Position numbers and translations under genes: made by a program. The notes below the pieces were generated by a model. It searched no databases and was not told where the DNA came from. It saw only the letters and a program-made list of their open reading frames with translations. Shown here piece after piece: positions 9,885 through 19,973 of a stretch of DNA of 62,005 nucleotides (its first letter is position 1; each line of letters starts with the position of its first letter). Source of the DNA: Lentibacillus juripiscarius JCM 12147 (lineage in GTDB: Bacteria > Bacillota > Bacilli > Bacillales_D > Amphibacillaceae); the NCBI GenBank assembly GCA_001311805.1, contig BBCA01000013.1, positions 1 to 62,005 of the forward strand, given 5' to 3'.

Positions 9885-10736
9885 ATGAATAAAAATGGAT
9901 AACAGAATATGCTCAAATAATTATTGGTGCTTCACTTGTGGCGCTATCATACAACCTGTTTCTCTTGCCCGCTAAACTTGCCGCTGGGGGAATTTCCGGT
10001 GTCAGTACGATTTTGTTCGAATTATATGCATTAAGTCCTGCGCTGACACAGTTTTTAATCAACCTTCCCATTTTCATTATCGGCTGGATTGCACTTGGAT
10101 CAGACTTTAGCTGGAAAACGTTGGTTGGTACATTTTGGGTCCCGTTCATCATTTACCTGACAGCTGAGTTCCCTTATACCGTTTCCAACCCCCTTTTAGG
10201 TACCATTTATGGTGGTATTATTTTAGGTGTCGGGCTCGGTACCGTCTATAAAGGAGGAGGATCCACCGGTGGAACAGCAGCTATCGCCCAAGTCGTTAAA
10301 AAATTCACCGGACTGTCAAGCGGGTATTCCCAGCTCATTGTTGATGGGTTCGTCGTTTTTCATCGATTATTGTTTTCAATCTGGAACTGACATTGTTTGC
10401 GCTCATGTGTATTTATATCACAAGCAAAACGATTGATGTCGTACAATTGCGCACGTCCGCATCCAAACTGATTATGATCATTACAGAAGAAGAGAAAAAA
10501 TCCAAAACCTTATCAGTAATCAAATTGACCGCGGCCTAACGAAAGTGCGGACGATTGGCGGCTATTCCAATCAGGACAAAACGATGATCCTCTGTGTTGC
10601 CGAACAGCAGGAAGCAGTGAAACTGAAAAAATCACTCCAGGATGAAGAACCAACTACATTTGTCGTGTTTATCAGCGCCTCGGAAGTATTAGGACGCGGA
10701 TTCTCACTGGATAAGTACTACGGGCAGAAATTCTAG
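9885..10736 (+). CDS. YitT family membrane protein with DUF2179 domain, frameshifted
   Basis: Integral membrane protein of about 283 residues: several TM segments with the glycine-rich motif KGGGSTGGTAAIAQV (about residue 115), then a C-terminal soluble DUF2179-like domain (TSKTIDVVQL ... GRGFSLDKYYGQKF). Function in this family is undefined. The start ATG 9885 reads MNK then stops; one missing A in the AAAAA run restores MNKKWITEYAQII. Two more shifts lie near 10360 and 10500. A hairpin terminator follows. A second, shorter paralogue lies at 19974-20543. Confidence 0.85.
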
Positions 10737-10746
10737 AAATGTAAAG

Positions 10747-10772
10747 AAATCGGCTATCAAGCCGATTTTTTT
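10747..10772 (+). terminator. Terminator after the YitT gene
   Basis: aaatcggc / gccgattt stem with a short loop and an eight-T run, 10 bp beyond the stop codon. Confidence 0.85.
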
Positions 10773-10865
10773 TACACGTTAGGGAAGTATAAAATTTTAG
10801 CTAAGGTGATTACTCGATGCAGTGAAAGTCTTCTGATAATACCTTTAACGCTATTCAAGTTTTCT

Positions 10866-11063
10866 TTAAAACGGACCGTCCCCCATATCCTGCTTAATCT
10901 GATGTTTGAAACTTTCCGAATAGATTCTTTCCGATTCACTTACTTGACGGCCGTCTTCATCAATCGTTACCTTTTTCCCTCTTAATTTTGCTGTCAAATC
11001 AACAATCACACCAACCCCGAGAACCCCGCCACACAAAATTAGGATAAATGCCCAGACAGGCAC
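10866..11063 (-). CDS. Small single-span membrane protein, unknown function
   Basis: Sixty-five residues with GTG start at 11063 and a good RBS (AAAGGGAGGA, 7 bp upstream). One N-terminal membrane segment (FILILCGGVLGVGVIVDLTA), then a charged tail (KLRGKKVTIDEDGRQVSESERI...). The pattern resembles small conserved Bacillaceae membrane proteins, but I do not recognise a named family. Convergent with the YitT gene and divergent from the zinc operon. Confidence 0.65.
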   Translation of the reverse strand: MPVWAFILILCGGVLGVGVIVDLTAKLRGKKVTIDEDGRQVSESERIYSESFKHQIKQDMGDGPF

Positions 11064-11178
11064 AACTGATTCCTCCCTTTACAATCCCTTTATGTATCTT
11101 ACGTTCCAGCTCGTGAAAAAGTTTCATCACAGAGAATTATTATTCGACTGAATTTTGTGACTAATGTCTGTCGGCAAT

Positions 11179-11218
11179 AAATCGTAATCATTCCTATTTA
11201 CAAATCGTAATCATTACG
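11179..11218 (+). promoter_or_regulatory. Zur boxes upstream of znuA
   Basis: aaatcgtaatcatt occurs twice, 23 bp apart. The second copy completes the palindrome CGTAAT-C-ATTACG (11206-11218), the Bacillus Zur-box core. Located 40-80 bp before the znuA start, and the operon's last gene encodes Zur itself, so an autoregulated zinc-repressed promoter is the natural reading. Confidence 0.88.
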
Positions 11219-11257
11219 GTAATATAAACTAATCCTATGAATAAGGGGATTTTAATC

Positions 11258-12175
11258 ATGAAACTGAAAATAACAATTGTTCTTTTTTCATTATAGTACT
11301 TATCACAGCAGGATGTACGTCTTCTGAATCTGACTTAGATAATAATGCCGACTTAACGGTATATACATCGATCTACCCCATTCAATATGTGGTAGAGCGG
11401 ATTGGGGGTGAAACGGTTTATGCCGAATCCGTCTATCCCCCGGGAGTTGATGCGCACACATACGAGCCAGCAGCCAGAGAAATGACTGCCATTGCCGATG
11501 GTGACGCGTTCATTTATCTTGGTGCCGGATTGGAGGGTTTTGCTGAGACAGCGGCAGATGCACTGGCATCACAGGATATAAAGCTAGTGGAAATAGGAAC
11601 GAATGAAGAACTTTTTTCATGGAGATGTTCCAAACCACGAGGGACATAACCATGGTGACCATAACCCGCATATCTGGCTGGATCCAATTCGCATGATGGA
11701 CATGGCTGACCTTATTAAGGATAAACTAATCGAACTGTACCCGGACAATAAAGCAATATATATAAAAACTTCAACACTCTGAAGGAGGATCTGCTGGCAT
11801 TGGACCAAGCGTTCCAAAACACACTGCAGTCTAAAAGCAATAAAAGATACTCGTCTCCCATGCCGCCTATGGGTATTGGGAGGAACAATACGGCATTGAA
11901 CAGATTGCTATTAGCGGCTTAGCATCGAATGATGAGCCATCGCAAAAAGAGCTGACCAGTATCATCGATAAAGCAAAAAATACGACATGGACTACGTGCT
12001 ATTTGAGCAAAACAGTTCGGACCGTGTTTCTGACATCATTCAGGAGCAGATCGGTGCAAAAGCGCTATACATTCATAACCTGTCCGTATTGACGGAAGCT
12101 GATATAAACGAAGGCGAAGATTATATGTCTTTAATGAAACACAACCTGGACGTGCTTAACCAGGCAACCGAGTAG
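11258..12175 (+). CDS. znuA: Zinc ABC transporter substrate-binding lipoprotein ZnuA (AdcA), frameshifted
   Basis: Extracellular Zn2+-capturing lipoprotein. A signal peptide ends at the lipobox ITAGC, with mature Cys about residue 20. The N lobe has VYTSIYPIQYVVERIGG and the metal ligand region GVDAHTYEPAA. A His-rich loop, HEGHNHGDHNPH, precedes IWLDPIRM, typical of zinc members. The C lobe ends ALYIHNLSVLTEAD. Start ATG 11258 with RBS AAGGGG. Several single-base shifts (near 11285, 11615, 11765, 11850, 11980) break the frame; about 305 residues after repair. First gene of znuACB-zur. Confidence 0.9.
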
Positions 12176-12187
12176 GAGGCATTCAGA

Positions 12188-12944
12188 ATGACGGAACCAA
12201 TTATATCCACAACCAGCATCACATACGCCTATGAAAGCAAAAACATTTTGACAGCTATCAATTTTGAGCTGAAGAAAGGTGCTCTTATGGGATTGGTCGG
12301 ACCAAATGGCGGCGGCAAGACGACATTGATTAAAATGATTCTCGGACTCCTGCGGCCTGACAGCGGAACAATTCGCCTGTTTGGACAGCCTATCCAACAG
12401 TTTAAAGACTGGAGCAAAAATTGGATTCGTTTCCCAAAAGGCAAACACATTCAATAAAGGATTCCCGGCGACTGTATTTGAAGTGGTTTCTATGGGGCTC
12501 ACAGCGAAAATCGGCTACTTAAAATTTTTCACCGGTAAACACAGACAACAGGTGCTCAAAGCCATTGATCAGGTCGGTATGCGCGACTACGCATATCAAA
12601 ATATCGGCCATTTATCCGGCGGCCAGCAACAGCGGATTTTTATAGCACGAGCCCTTGTCAGCGATCCGGAATTGCTCATTTTGGATGAGCCAACGGTCGG
12701 TGTTGATCAGGAAAATGTCCAGCGCTTTTACCAGCTGCTTCATGAACTGAACCGTAAGCATGGTATCACCCTAATGCTTGTGACGCACGATACCGGGGCC
12801 ATGACGAGACATGCTACCGATGTTGTCTGCTTGAATGAAACGCTGCATTTTCACGGGGACCCGGAAGAATATGAAAAACTGACCAGGCAGGATCTTTCCG
12901 AATTATACGGCCATCCCATCAACAGCCTGACACACGAACACTGA
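12188..12944 (+). CDS. znuC: Zinc ABC transporter ATP-binding protein ZnuC, frameshifted
   Basis: ATPase of the zinc importer, about 252 residues. Walker A GPNGGGKTT (about residue 40), signature LSGGQQQR, Walker B LLILDEPTVGVD, H-loop VTHD. One shift near 12425 divides the protein just before the Q-loop region; both parts overlap and continue naturally. Start ATG 12188 with RBS TAGGAGG. Twelve bases after znuA and 16 before znuB. Confidence 0.92.
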
Positions 12945-12960
12945 AACAGGGGGAAACACA

Positions 12961-13814
12961 ATGTTTACAGACTTTCTCGAATATGACTTTTTACGGCATA
13001 CCTTTTATACCGGGCTGTTAATCGGAATCATTGCACCGCTCTTAGGAACATTCATCGTTGTCCGGCGGCTTTCCCTAATCGCAGACGCCTTATCCCATGT
13101 AACATTAGCAGGGATAGCATTCGGCCTGTTTGTGGACAAAAATTTGCAATCGGTGTTGCACCACTGTACAGCGGGATGGGATTTTCGGTGCTTGGTTCGA
13201 TTTTCATCGAAAAACTGCGCGCTGTATACAACGCTTATCAGGAGCTGGCCATCCCGATCATTTTGTCTGGTGGCGTCGGGCTAAGTGTTATTTTTATTGC
13301 ACTTGCAGACGGCTTTAATACTGATCTGTTCAACTATTTATTCGGATCCGTATCTGCGGTGAGCAAAAAAGACTTCTACGTCATACTTGGCATTTCCATT
13401 CTCATCATTGCTGTCATCTGGCTTTTCTATAAAGAACTGGTCACCTTATCCTTTGATGAAGAACATGCTGTTGTTTCCGGTATTCATGCCAAACGGATCC
13501 ATTTTCTGTTCATCGTCCTGACAGCACTTGTGATTGCAGCGTCTATCCGAGTTGTCGGGGTTCTGCTTGTATCTGCACTCATGACGCTGCCTGTCGCTTC
13601 CGCCATGCGGCTGGCAAAAGGGTTCCGGCAAATGATGCTGTTCTCTGTTCTTTTTGGTGAGTCGGCTGTTATAATTGGTCTAATTACAGGCTACTATTTC
13701 AGTATCCCGCCGGGTGGAACGATTGTACTTGCATCCATTGCCATCCTGCTTGCGGCCATTGGAAAAAAACGATTGTCTTACAATTCAGGGGGGATTCCAC
13801 ATGGAGCTGAATGA
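12961..13814 (+). CDS. znuB: Zinc ABC transporter permease ZnuB, frameshifted
   Basis: Membrane channel of the zinc importer, about 284 residues, with 7-8 hydrophobic segments. The N-terminal part FVVRRLSLIADALSHVTLAG-type sequence is characteristic of ABC-3 family permeases; near the C-terminus it has VVGVLLVSALMTLPVASA. The frame shifts near 13145 and returns by 13176. Start at 12961 after AGGGGGAAACACA. The stop at 13814 overlaps the first codons of zur by 14 bp. Confidence 0.9.
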
Positions 13815-14207
13815 TGCTATAAAACAATTGAAAGCCCACGGGTATAAAACAACAGCCAAGCGAAAAGATATGCTGACATTTTTGCTGTGGCGGATGGTTA
13901 CCGGACAGCGAAAGATTTAATCGGCTATCTCGAACCAATGTATGAGGGTATCAGTTTTGATACTGTCTACCGCAACCTGCACTTGTTTAACGAAGTCGGC
14001 GTGCTGGAAACAACCGAACTAAATGGGGAAAAACATTTTCGCTTCAGCTGTTCCCACCACCACCATCATCATTTCATCTGCAAAGACTGTGGAAAAACAA
14101 AAGAAATTGCCGTCTGCCCGATGGATGATGTCAGGCATTCTCTCGGGGGCTATGAAATTGAAGGGCATAAATTTGAAATATATGGATTGTGCCCTGTCTG
14201 TCAATAA
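13801..14207 (+). CDS. zur: Zinc uptake regulator Zur (Fur family), frameshifted
   Basis: Zn-dependent repressor that would act on the boxes upstream of znuA. About 135 residues: N-terminal winged helix (IKQLKAHGYKTTAKRKDML ... YRNLHLFNEVGVLE) and dimerisation domain with CSHHHHHH then CKDCGKT and a final CPVCQ; the two CxxC pairs form the structural zinc site. The run of six histidines is unusually dense for the metal region. One shift near 13885 interrupts the DNA-binding domain. Overlaps the znuB end. Confidence 0.9.
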
Positions 14208-14215
14208 GAAGAAGT

Positions 14216-14250
14216 AACGAGGCCGCACCTATTTTGGTGCGGCCTCGTTT
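14216..14250 (+). terminator. Terminator of znuACB-zur (bidirectional)
   Basis: Perfect 12-bp stem cgaggccgcacc / ggtgcggcctcg with loop tatttt and a short T tail; aacga on the other side gives weak activity for the convergent minus-strand gene. Confidence 0.9.
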
Positions 14251-14277
14251 CATTGTTCAGCTAAAAAGCATTGCACT

Positions 14278-15080
14278 TTAACCAACTACTTCTTCGACTA
14301 CTTTTGATTCTTCGCGATGAAGCATGTTTTTCTGAATAACGCCGTCAACTGGTTTGTTTAATTGCTGCTTCAGTTCATTCGCATCATCTGGTTCACCGGT
14401 TACATAAAGCCGCTCCCAGCCATTGTCCTTGGCAAGCTTGTCCAATTTCGATGCAATACTTTTATACCAGCGCTGCTTGTTTGCTTCGTAGCGAGCCTTG
14501 AATTGCTTCTGCTGTACGTTTCGGCCGCCGGATCCCATGGACACATCTGCTTTATGGGGGCCTGTATGCTGACGCCATTCATCCGTATCAAGATCGAGTT
14601 CATAATGATACGTGAGAATCACTTCATTCAGGTATGTTTCAATAACGTTCACCCGATTTTTCTGAACGAGAATGATGCCCGTTCTCGGATAGGCGTTCCG
14701 TAATTCTGTCAGCTGCTCCAGCTGTGGTGTATCCTCCCAATAAATTCCGTCTGCACCTGCATCTGAACATGCTCAGCAAACCACACCTCTTCATCGGCTG
14801 TAGCGAACACGATGACGCCTTTTCGAAATTCCAGTTCGTTATCTTCAACATATTGTTTCACTTTTTCTTTCACACGTTTGAAACTTTCCAGCTCATCACG
14901 GTTATTTGCCTCCTGCAGATAAGTTTCAAAGTTCCGCAGTCCATTTTTAAAATGAATTTTCCAGCCACCTGACTGATTTTCTGGGTCAGACGGATCCGTA
15001 TTCAAATACATCGTAAAGACTTTGCCAGGCCCATCTCTTCTTACATGTTCAAGCTGCTTTATCTGCTTGGCGAGATTCAT
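14278..15080 (-). CDS. VLRF1-type bacterial aeRF1-like protein, frameshifted
   Basis: About 267 residues after joining two pieces at a shift near 14750. The N-terminal part (LAKQIKQLEHVRRDGPGKV then TMYLNTDPSD) and the C-terminal core (YHYELDLDTDEWRQHTGPHK, then QQKQFKARYEANKQRWYKSI) resemble the baeRF/VLRF1 relatives of archaeo-eukaryotic release factor eRF1 found in Bacilli. A ribosome-rescue role is an inference from that superfamily. Monocistronic, convergent with zur. The family assignment is from memory of conserved patterns. Confidence 0.65.
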
Positions 15081-15152
15081 TCGGCATCGGCACTCCTTTA
15101 TTCAAAGTTCGTTCTTACTAGTCTGTTGCCGAATTACGCCGGTTTTAAACGT

Positions 15153-15467
15153 TTACGTGATAAGCTTCAGGCCGACCGCTCCTGTAATGACCATACTGAT
15201 GCACAATAGTCGTCGCCAATCTGCCGACTCTCCGTAAAAAATCATGCCCATAACTGCACTTCCTGCCGTACCGATTCCAGTCCAAATGGCATAGGCGGTA
15301 CCCATTGGCAGCCCTTCCATCGCCAGCGTCAAAAGAATAAAACTCATCAAAAAGCCGCCAATAAGCCATACAAAGGATATAAAAGATTTTTCCTGATTTA
15401 CTTTACTAATCCCCATAACACCGATAACTTCGCCAAATCCAGCGATGATTAAATAGACCCAATTCAT
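15153..15467 (-). CDS. SMR-family exporter subunit (YkkD-like)
   Basis: Small multidrug resistance protein, 104 residues, four membrane segments. The essential glutamate lies in TM1 (IIAGFGEVIGVMGIS). Second gene of a pair whose start overlaps the preceding stop as ATGA, implying heterodimer assembly as in YkkC/YkkD, EbrA/EbrB or the guanidinium-exporting pairs. Intact. Confidence 0.88.
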   Translation of the reverse strand: MNWVYLIIAGFGEVIGVMGISKVNQEKSFISFVWLIGGFLMSFILLTLAMEGLPMGTAYAIWTGIGTAGSAVMGMIFYGESADWRRLLCISMVITGAVGLKLIT

Positions 15468-15801
15468 GATTCCCGCCCCCTTTCCTGTTCATCTGTTACT
15501 AATTTTAATCCGATTACACCGCTTAACAGTATCAGGATGAGGAAAATTTTAATAAAACGGAAGGGTTCACCAAAGACGACAATTTCCAATATGACTGTTC
15601 CTGTCGCGCCATCCCCGCAAATACTGCATACGCCGTGCCTACTGGGAGCTTTCTGGAAGCAATAATCAACAGATGCATACTCGCATAAATCGCAACTGCA
15701 GTTAGAATCCATGTAAAAATACTGTTAGCGTGCTTCAGACCGACAACCCAGCCTATTTCAAACAATCCCGCAAGAAATACGGTGTTCCAGCTCTTATTCA
15801 T
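15464..15801 (-). CDS. SMR-family exporter subunit (YkkC/SugE-like), frameshifted
   Basis: Partner of the downstream SMR gene, about 112 residues. TM1 contains the conserved Glu in LAGLFEIGWVVGLKHA and TM3 region carries GTAYAVFAGMGATGTVI after repairing one shift near 15610. Start ATG 15801, RBS GGAGG 10 bp upstream. No guanidine riboswitch (ykkC class I, II or III) is recognisable in the leader, so the substrate cannot be assigned from regulation. Confidence 0.82.
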
Positions 15802-16276
15802 TCGTCGCACCTCCATTAGAAGAACTTGACTTTCACCAAGTCTTTTTAGTTAAACTCTTAGGTTGTTGTTTTTCCTGTACAGTTGATGTAAAACTGCGCA
15901 CTGAAAAATTATCTTTCGTAGCACTTTCTCTCGTTCTAATGATAGATTAGTGCTTGAATTCGCTTCGGCAGAATACTTCGCTTTCACCCACAGGGCATAA
16001 GCGCGACATCTACTCAAGCTCTCTACGCTCGCTTTCGTAGTGTCTTCTTTACCGCGGGCACGGCTTCAGCCTCCGTGGCGGAAAACCGCCGCTGCTCAGG
16101 TCTAGACACGTGCTGTTCCCGCAGGAGTCTACGTATTCTGCCTACGCTGGTAGTGGTGTTCTGATTATCGAAAGGGGAAAGCCATCGAATTTACGTTACA
16201 CGGACTTTTATTTCCTTGAACAGAAAATTATTCTAAGCGCGGAAGAATGCGAGACTCTAGAATACAGTCTACTTAC
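15802..16276. other. Non-coding gap holding a GC-rich repeat
   Basis: No gene is supported here. It contains the SMR leader, then a dispersed repeat (15880-16165), then a strong terminator at 16277. Short open frames inside it have no RBS and follow repeat sequence. Confidence 0.7.
15880..16165 (-). repeat. Bacillaceae-type GC-rich dispersed repeat, copy
   Basis: Read on the minus strand it has actcctgcgggaacagcacg, gcggcggttttccgc and ggaggctgaagccgtgcccg, nearly the same as 24205-24320. The opposite end begins cagttgatgtaaaactgcgca, matching the flank motif at 23818-23842. Non-coding, GC-rich against an AT-rich background. Confidence 0.75.
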
Positions 16277-16327
16277 AAAAAAAGCCCGGGAAGATATCTA
16301 TCCTTAGATATCCTCCCGGGCTTTTTT
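16277..16327. terminator. Strong bidirectional terminator
   Basis: aaaaaagcccggga...tcccgggctttttt: a perfect stem with A run on one side and T run on the other, plus an inner gatatc-type hairpin. Serves the minus-strand MoxR operon end, lying 110 bp beyond its last stop. Confidence 0.9.
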
Positions 16328-16437
16328 CCCTCCGTGTACACATCTCTGTGCGTTTTCTCTTGGACCTGTCCAGCAAGTGCTGCGGAACCCTAGAAAACTT
16401 CTGACATTATTATACTGTATCATTTCCAACCGGTCAA

Positions 16438-17627
16438 CTATGCGTCATGAAAACGCGCTGCTGCTGCCCTTAGTGCCGCTTTCAATTTCTTCAAATCCTC
16501 ACTGCTTACATCCATTTCCCCGTATCGCACCTTTTGATAGGTGCCCAGATCTATCGCTACGTCTATCCGGCCGAGCCATTCTTCAACCGTTTCAGATGAT
16601 TTTCGCCCGTATCCTTGTTCTGCGGCAGTATATTCGAAATCAAAAACAAGCTTGCGTACTGGATGGGCCGGTCTCTTGAACAGCCGTTCCCACTTGTCCT
16701 TCCAAGCACGGGTGTTTTGGTGGGGCCCGCCGGCCAGTTCTGCATAGGATACCGCCGGATTGACATCAGCAGGATCTGGCCGTTTCGCCTTTCTGGTAAA
16801 AAATCGAACCGCAAAAACAGTGCAACACCAATAATCAGGCTTGCCATTCCCCAGTAAATGTATGGCGCCAGGATTTCCATAAGGGATGGCCCAAACTTGT
16901 CGTCACTGTATTCCTGCTGTCCAGGCCCCATCTTCAAGGACCCTTTATCCGTCTCTTCTAGTTTGTCAACTTTGATAAATTGTAACAATAAAGCAGCCTG
17001 GCTAAAAACGACTGATAGAACGTAACTGATTCCTTCCGCCAGTTTCACGAATGCATAACGTCCCCAATCAGACAACCAATAAAGCTGACGGAGCCTGCTG
17101 TTAACAAACCTGTTACGTACAGCCACAGTTTCCGGCTGAACCGCTTCCGATCCTTTCTTGCGATGACCAGCAAATGACTGGCAAGGTAACCGAAAACTAG
17201 CACAACAAACTGCAGGCAAACATAGGCAATGATTACTGCCTCATTCACAAGAAGAAACAGTGCACCACCCAGGAACAGTGTGGCGAACATATATGTGTTT
17301 TCCTTTGCTGGCATGGAATCCGCTGCAATTGCAATGTAGCGCCATGTCCATACAATGGAAAAAGCCGGCAGCCAGTGGAACAGGATAATCAAGAAGGTAA
17401 AAAACAAGGCCAATTAGTGGTGCCGTCAGCATGTACCAGCCATAAATCCTGCCGAATCTGAAATAAATTGAAAACAATGCACAAACGAAAGTTACAACAA
17501 CCAAATAACTGACATGTGGTACCCAGGCATAATGGTAATGCATAACAGGAAAAGCAAGTAGAAAAATAATGATTGCTTCACTAATGAAATGGTATGCATT
17601 CGTAATGATGGGATGCTTATTCTGCAT
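16438..17627 (-). CDS. Membrane protein with C-terminal DUF4129-like domain, frameshifted
   Basis: About 396 residues in at least three frames (shifts near 17400, 17060 and 16700). Six or more N-terminal membrane segments, a loop, a final segment (YIYWGMASLIIGVALFLRF), then a soluble tail beginning DKWERLFKRPAHPVRKLVF. It continues EYTAAEQGYGRKSSETVEEW, like the C-terminus of transglutaminase-type YebA proteins. No transglutaminase Cys-His-Asp core is visible between. Start 17627 overlaps the DUF58 gene by 11 bp, so it completes a MoxR-DUF58-membrane protein operon. Biochemical role unknown. Confidence 0.7.
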
Positions 17628-18831
17628 GGTGCACCACATCCTTTGCCAGTCGTTTCATCACGGCACCATCATCGTCCGGAGCAACACGGAACATCGCCTT
17701 CTGCTGGTGTTTCCACTGCTTTGTAAGCTCCATCGTTCCATCCGGAATGCCACCGATAAACACGATGGCTGTTGGCTTTCTCAGGTGCCGGCCAATGTGG
17801 TGGATCATTTTATGGTACGGCACAACCATGGACTGGCGATGGATTCTGGCCATCGTTTCCAATGCTTGCATATAGTGTGTTTTCCCTTCCCCTTCCGGCA
17901 AATGCACATATGGGACATTGCCTGGTTTGCGCGCATTGATGAATAACTGGTATGGTATCCCTTTTCGGTGGCAATCTTGCACAAATAAGCACAAAAGGAC
18001 AGTGACCTTTCCAAGTGTTTGCTGAGCTTTGTCAGATGCGAGTTATCGGCAACACTAATATTGACGATAAACACGAGGCCCATATCGACATTCTTTTCAT
18101 ATACATTTGTCTGCAGTGTCTGTGTTTTGGCCGATGCTTTCCAATTAATCCGGTGAAAAGGGTCACTGTAATGATATTCCCTCGTCCCCACCGGCAGCTG
18201 CACATCTTCAAAAGGAGAAAACAAGCTCCACTGCTTTCCCTGCATCATGTGCACAACTTCTTCAAACCCACGGACCGGCAACAGGCTCGGAAAAACAACG
18301 AATTCTGTATAAAATTGGGCTGAATAGGTCAAGGTTACTTTCCAAAAATTGAACAAGTGTGGAAAAGTATAACTTATACCTTTCATTCGTGCTGTTCCGC
18401 GGTGCTCCGCAGTAATCGGCAAGTCAATGGCTGTCTTCCGTTTCCCCATCACTGTCAGCGGCAGACTATATTGATTCCGGTACCAATCAGCCGCTTTGAC
18501 AAAATCGGCCGGTTTGATGGCAGGACCGGTATAAAACTGAAATTCTCCATTGACCATTGGAAAGATCGATTTGTTTTGCAGGACAAATGGCAGTACTGCT
18601 TCATCACCCGGGAATAGACGTACCGTGGCTCGGGGGTTTTCCAGTTCCAGCCGCTCCCCTATTTTTTATCATAAATCTGGCTGACTATGTAATAAGCAGC
18701 AAACAAGCCTGTGACGAGAAAGGCGGCCGATCGGTCAAAAAGATACCGATGACCGAAAAGACAACCATCACTACCAGCACGTATTCCATGTTTTTCAGAT
18801 TGTCCGTGCCAAATTCCTTCCGCCAGTTCAT
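17617..18831 (-). CDS. DUF58 domain protein (YeaD-like), frameshifted
   Basis: About 404 residues: two N-terminal membrane segments (VLVVMVVFSVIGIFL and AAFLVTGLFAAYYIVS), then a soluble region with the DUF58 hallmark YHYSDPFHRINWKASAKT, and a vWA-like end (AIVFIGGIPDG). Start ATG 18831 overlaps the MoxR stop as ATGA. Shifts near 18660 and 17960. Works with the adjacent MoxR AAA+ ATPase in a family of operons implicated in envelope functions or complex maturation; the client is unknown. Confidence 0.85.
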
Positions 18832-19772
18832 TTGCTGGCGGCTCCCTTCTCAACCGGCACGGAAACAACCTGCAATATCTCCTCTGCAACTTGCCCCGCT
18901 GTCTTTTTGATGGAAGCTTCCATCGTCAGGGTGAGCCGATGTATAAACACATACGGTGCAAGTGTTTTTATATCGTTCGGTGAAACATAGCTGCGGTTGT
19001 CTATAAATGCCCGGGCCTGTGCCGAACGCATGAGTGCCAATGCACCCCTTGGACTAATGCCAAGCTCGACATCCGTATGTTCTCTCGTATGCCGGATAAG
19101 GTCAAGTAAATAATCTGCCACTGGATCCGAAACTGTGATGAATTTCAGTCGATCCTGGAAGGTGCGTATCTCTTCCAGTGTCAGCATAGGTTTCATTTGT
19201 TCGGACGGATCATCTTTGCGGTACGTTTGCAGCAGCTGCTTTTCTTCCGCACGGCTGGGGTATCCAAGGTCAATTTGGAACAGAAACCTGTCAAGCTGTG
19301 CTTCTGGCAGTGGAAAAGTACCATGATTCGTTTCCACCGGATTTTGGGTTGCCAATACGATGAAAGGTGCCGGTGCAGGAACCGTTTCCCCATCAATCGT
19401 TGCCTGCTGCTCCTCCATTATCTCCAGAAGACTCGACTGGGTCTTCGGGGTTGCCCGATTGATTTCGTCAGCGAGGAGAACATTTGTCACAGCAGGCCCT
19501 GGGCGTAATTCAAACTCCTGCCGCTTCGGATTAAAAAAACGAATCCCTGTTACATCACTCGGCAGCACATCTGGCGTGAATTGCACCCTGCCAAAATCAC
19601 CATCCACGACTTTTGCAAATGACTTGGCCAGTTTCGTTTTACCTGTACCTGGGACACTTTCCAGAAGTACATGCCCTTGTGCGAGCAGCGCGATAAACAG
19701 TAAATCAACAACTTCTTCGCTTCCAAAAATAACATCATTTAACGCTTCTTTTGCCTCCGCAATCTTTTCCAT
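18828..19772 (-). CDS. MoxR-family AAA+ ATPase (YeaC-like)
   Basis: About 314 residues, intact. Walker A ESVPGTGKTKLAKS, Walker B LLADEINRATPKTQS, sensor region IVLATQNPVE, and arginine-finger region PEAQLDRFLF. Start chosen at ATG 19772 (MEKIAEAKEALND), with AGGAAAGG upstream; longer in-frame extensions are non-conserved. Lead gene of the operon with DUF58 and the DUF4129-like membrane protein. A chaperone-like role in maturation is known for family members; this substrate is not known. Confidence 0.92.
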   Translation of the reverse strand: MEKIAEAKEALNDVIFGSEEVVDLLFIALLAQGHVLLESVPGTGKTKLAKSFAKVVDGDFGRVQFTPDVLPSDVTGIRFFNPKRQEFELRPGPAVTNVLLADEINRATPKTQSSLLEIMEEQQATIDGETVPAPAPFIVLATQNPVETNHGTFPLPEAQLDRFLFQIDLGYPSRAEEKQLLQTYRKDDPSEQMKPMLTLEEIRTFQDRLKFITVSDPVADYLLDLIRHTREHTDVELGISPRGALALMRSAQARAFIDNRSYVSPNDIKTLAPYVFIHRLTLTMEASIKKTAGQVAEEILQVVSVPVEKGAASK

Positions 19773-19973
19773 GCCTGAACCAGCCTTTCCTACCACAGCA
19801 TATTTTTCGATAATTGATACTATTATCACATAATTTGCAGCAAAATAAAAGACGCCGATTGCACACAGATGGGAACGGAGTACATGAAGCTGTATGGATA
19901 AATATATTCTTGTCCGCATACATATCTTTTGTAAATGAAATTCAGGACAAGTCAATGGTGAGAGTGATACAGC

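Noticed and set aside
15817..15960. Guanidine riboswitch before the SMR pair
   Set aside because: No class I core and no ACGR loops of the mini-ykkC types could be found.
16110..16307. Possible 65-residue protein
   Set aside because: Begins inside the dispersed repeat, has no RBS, and its end is built from the terminator palindrome.
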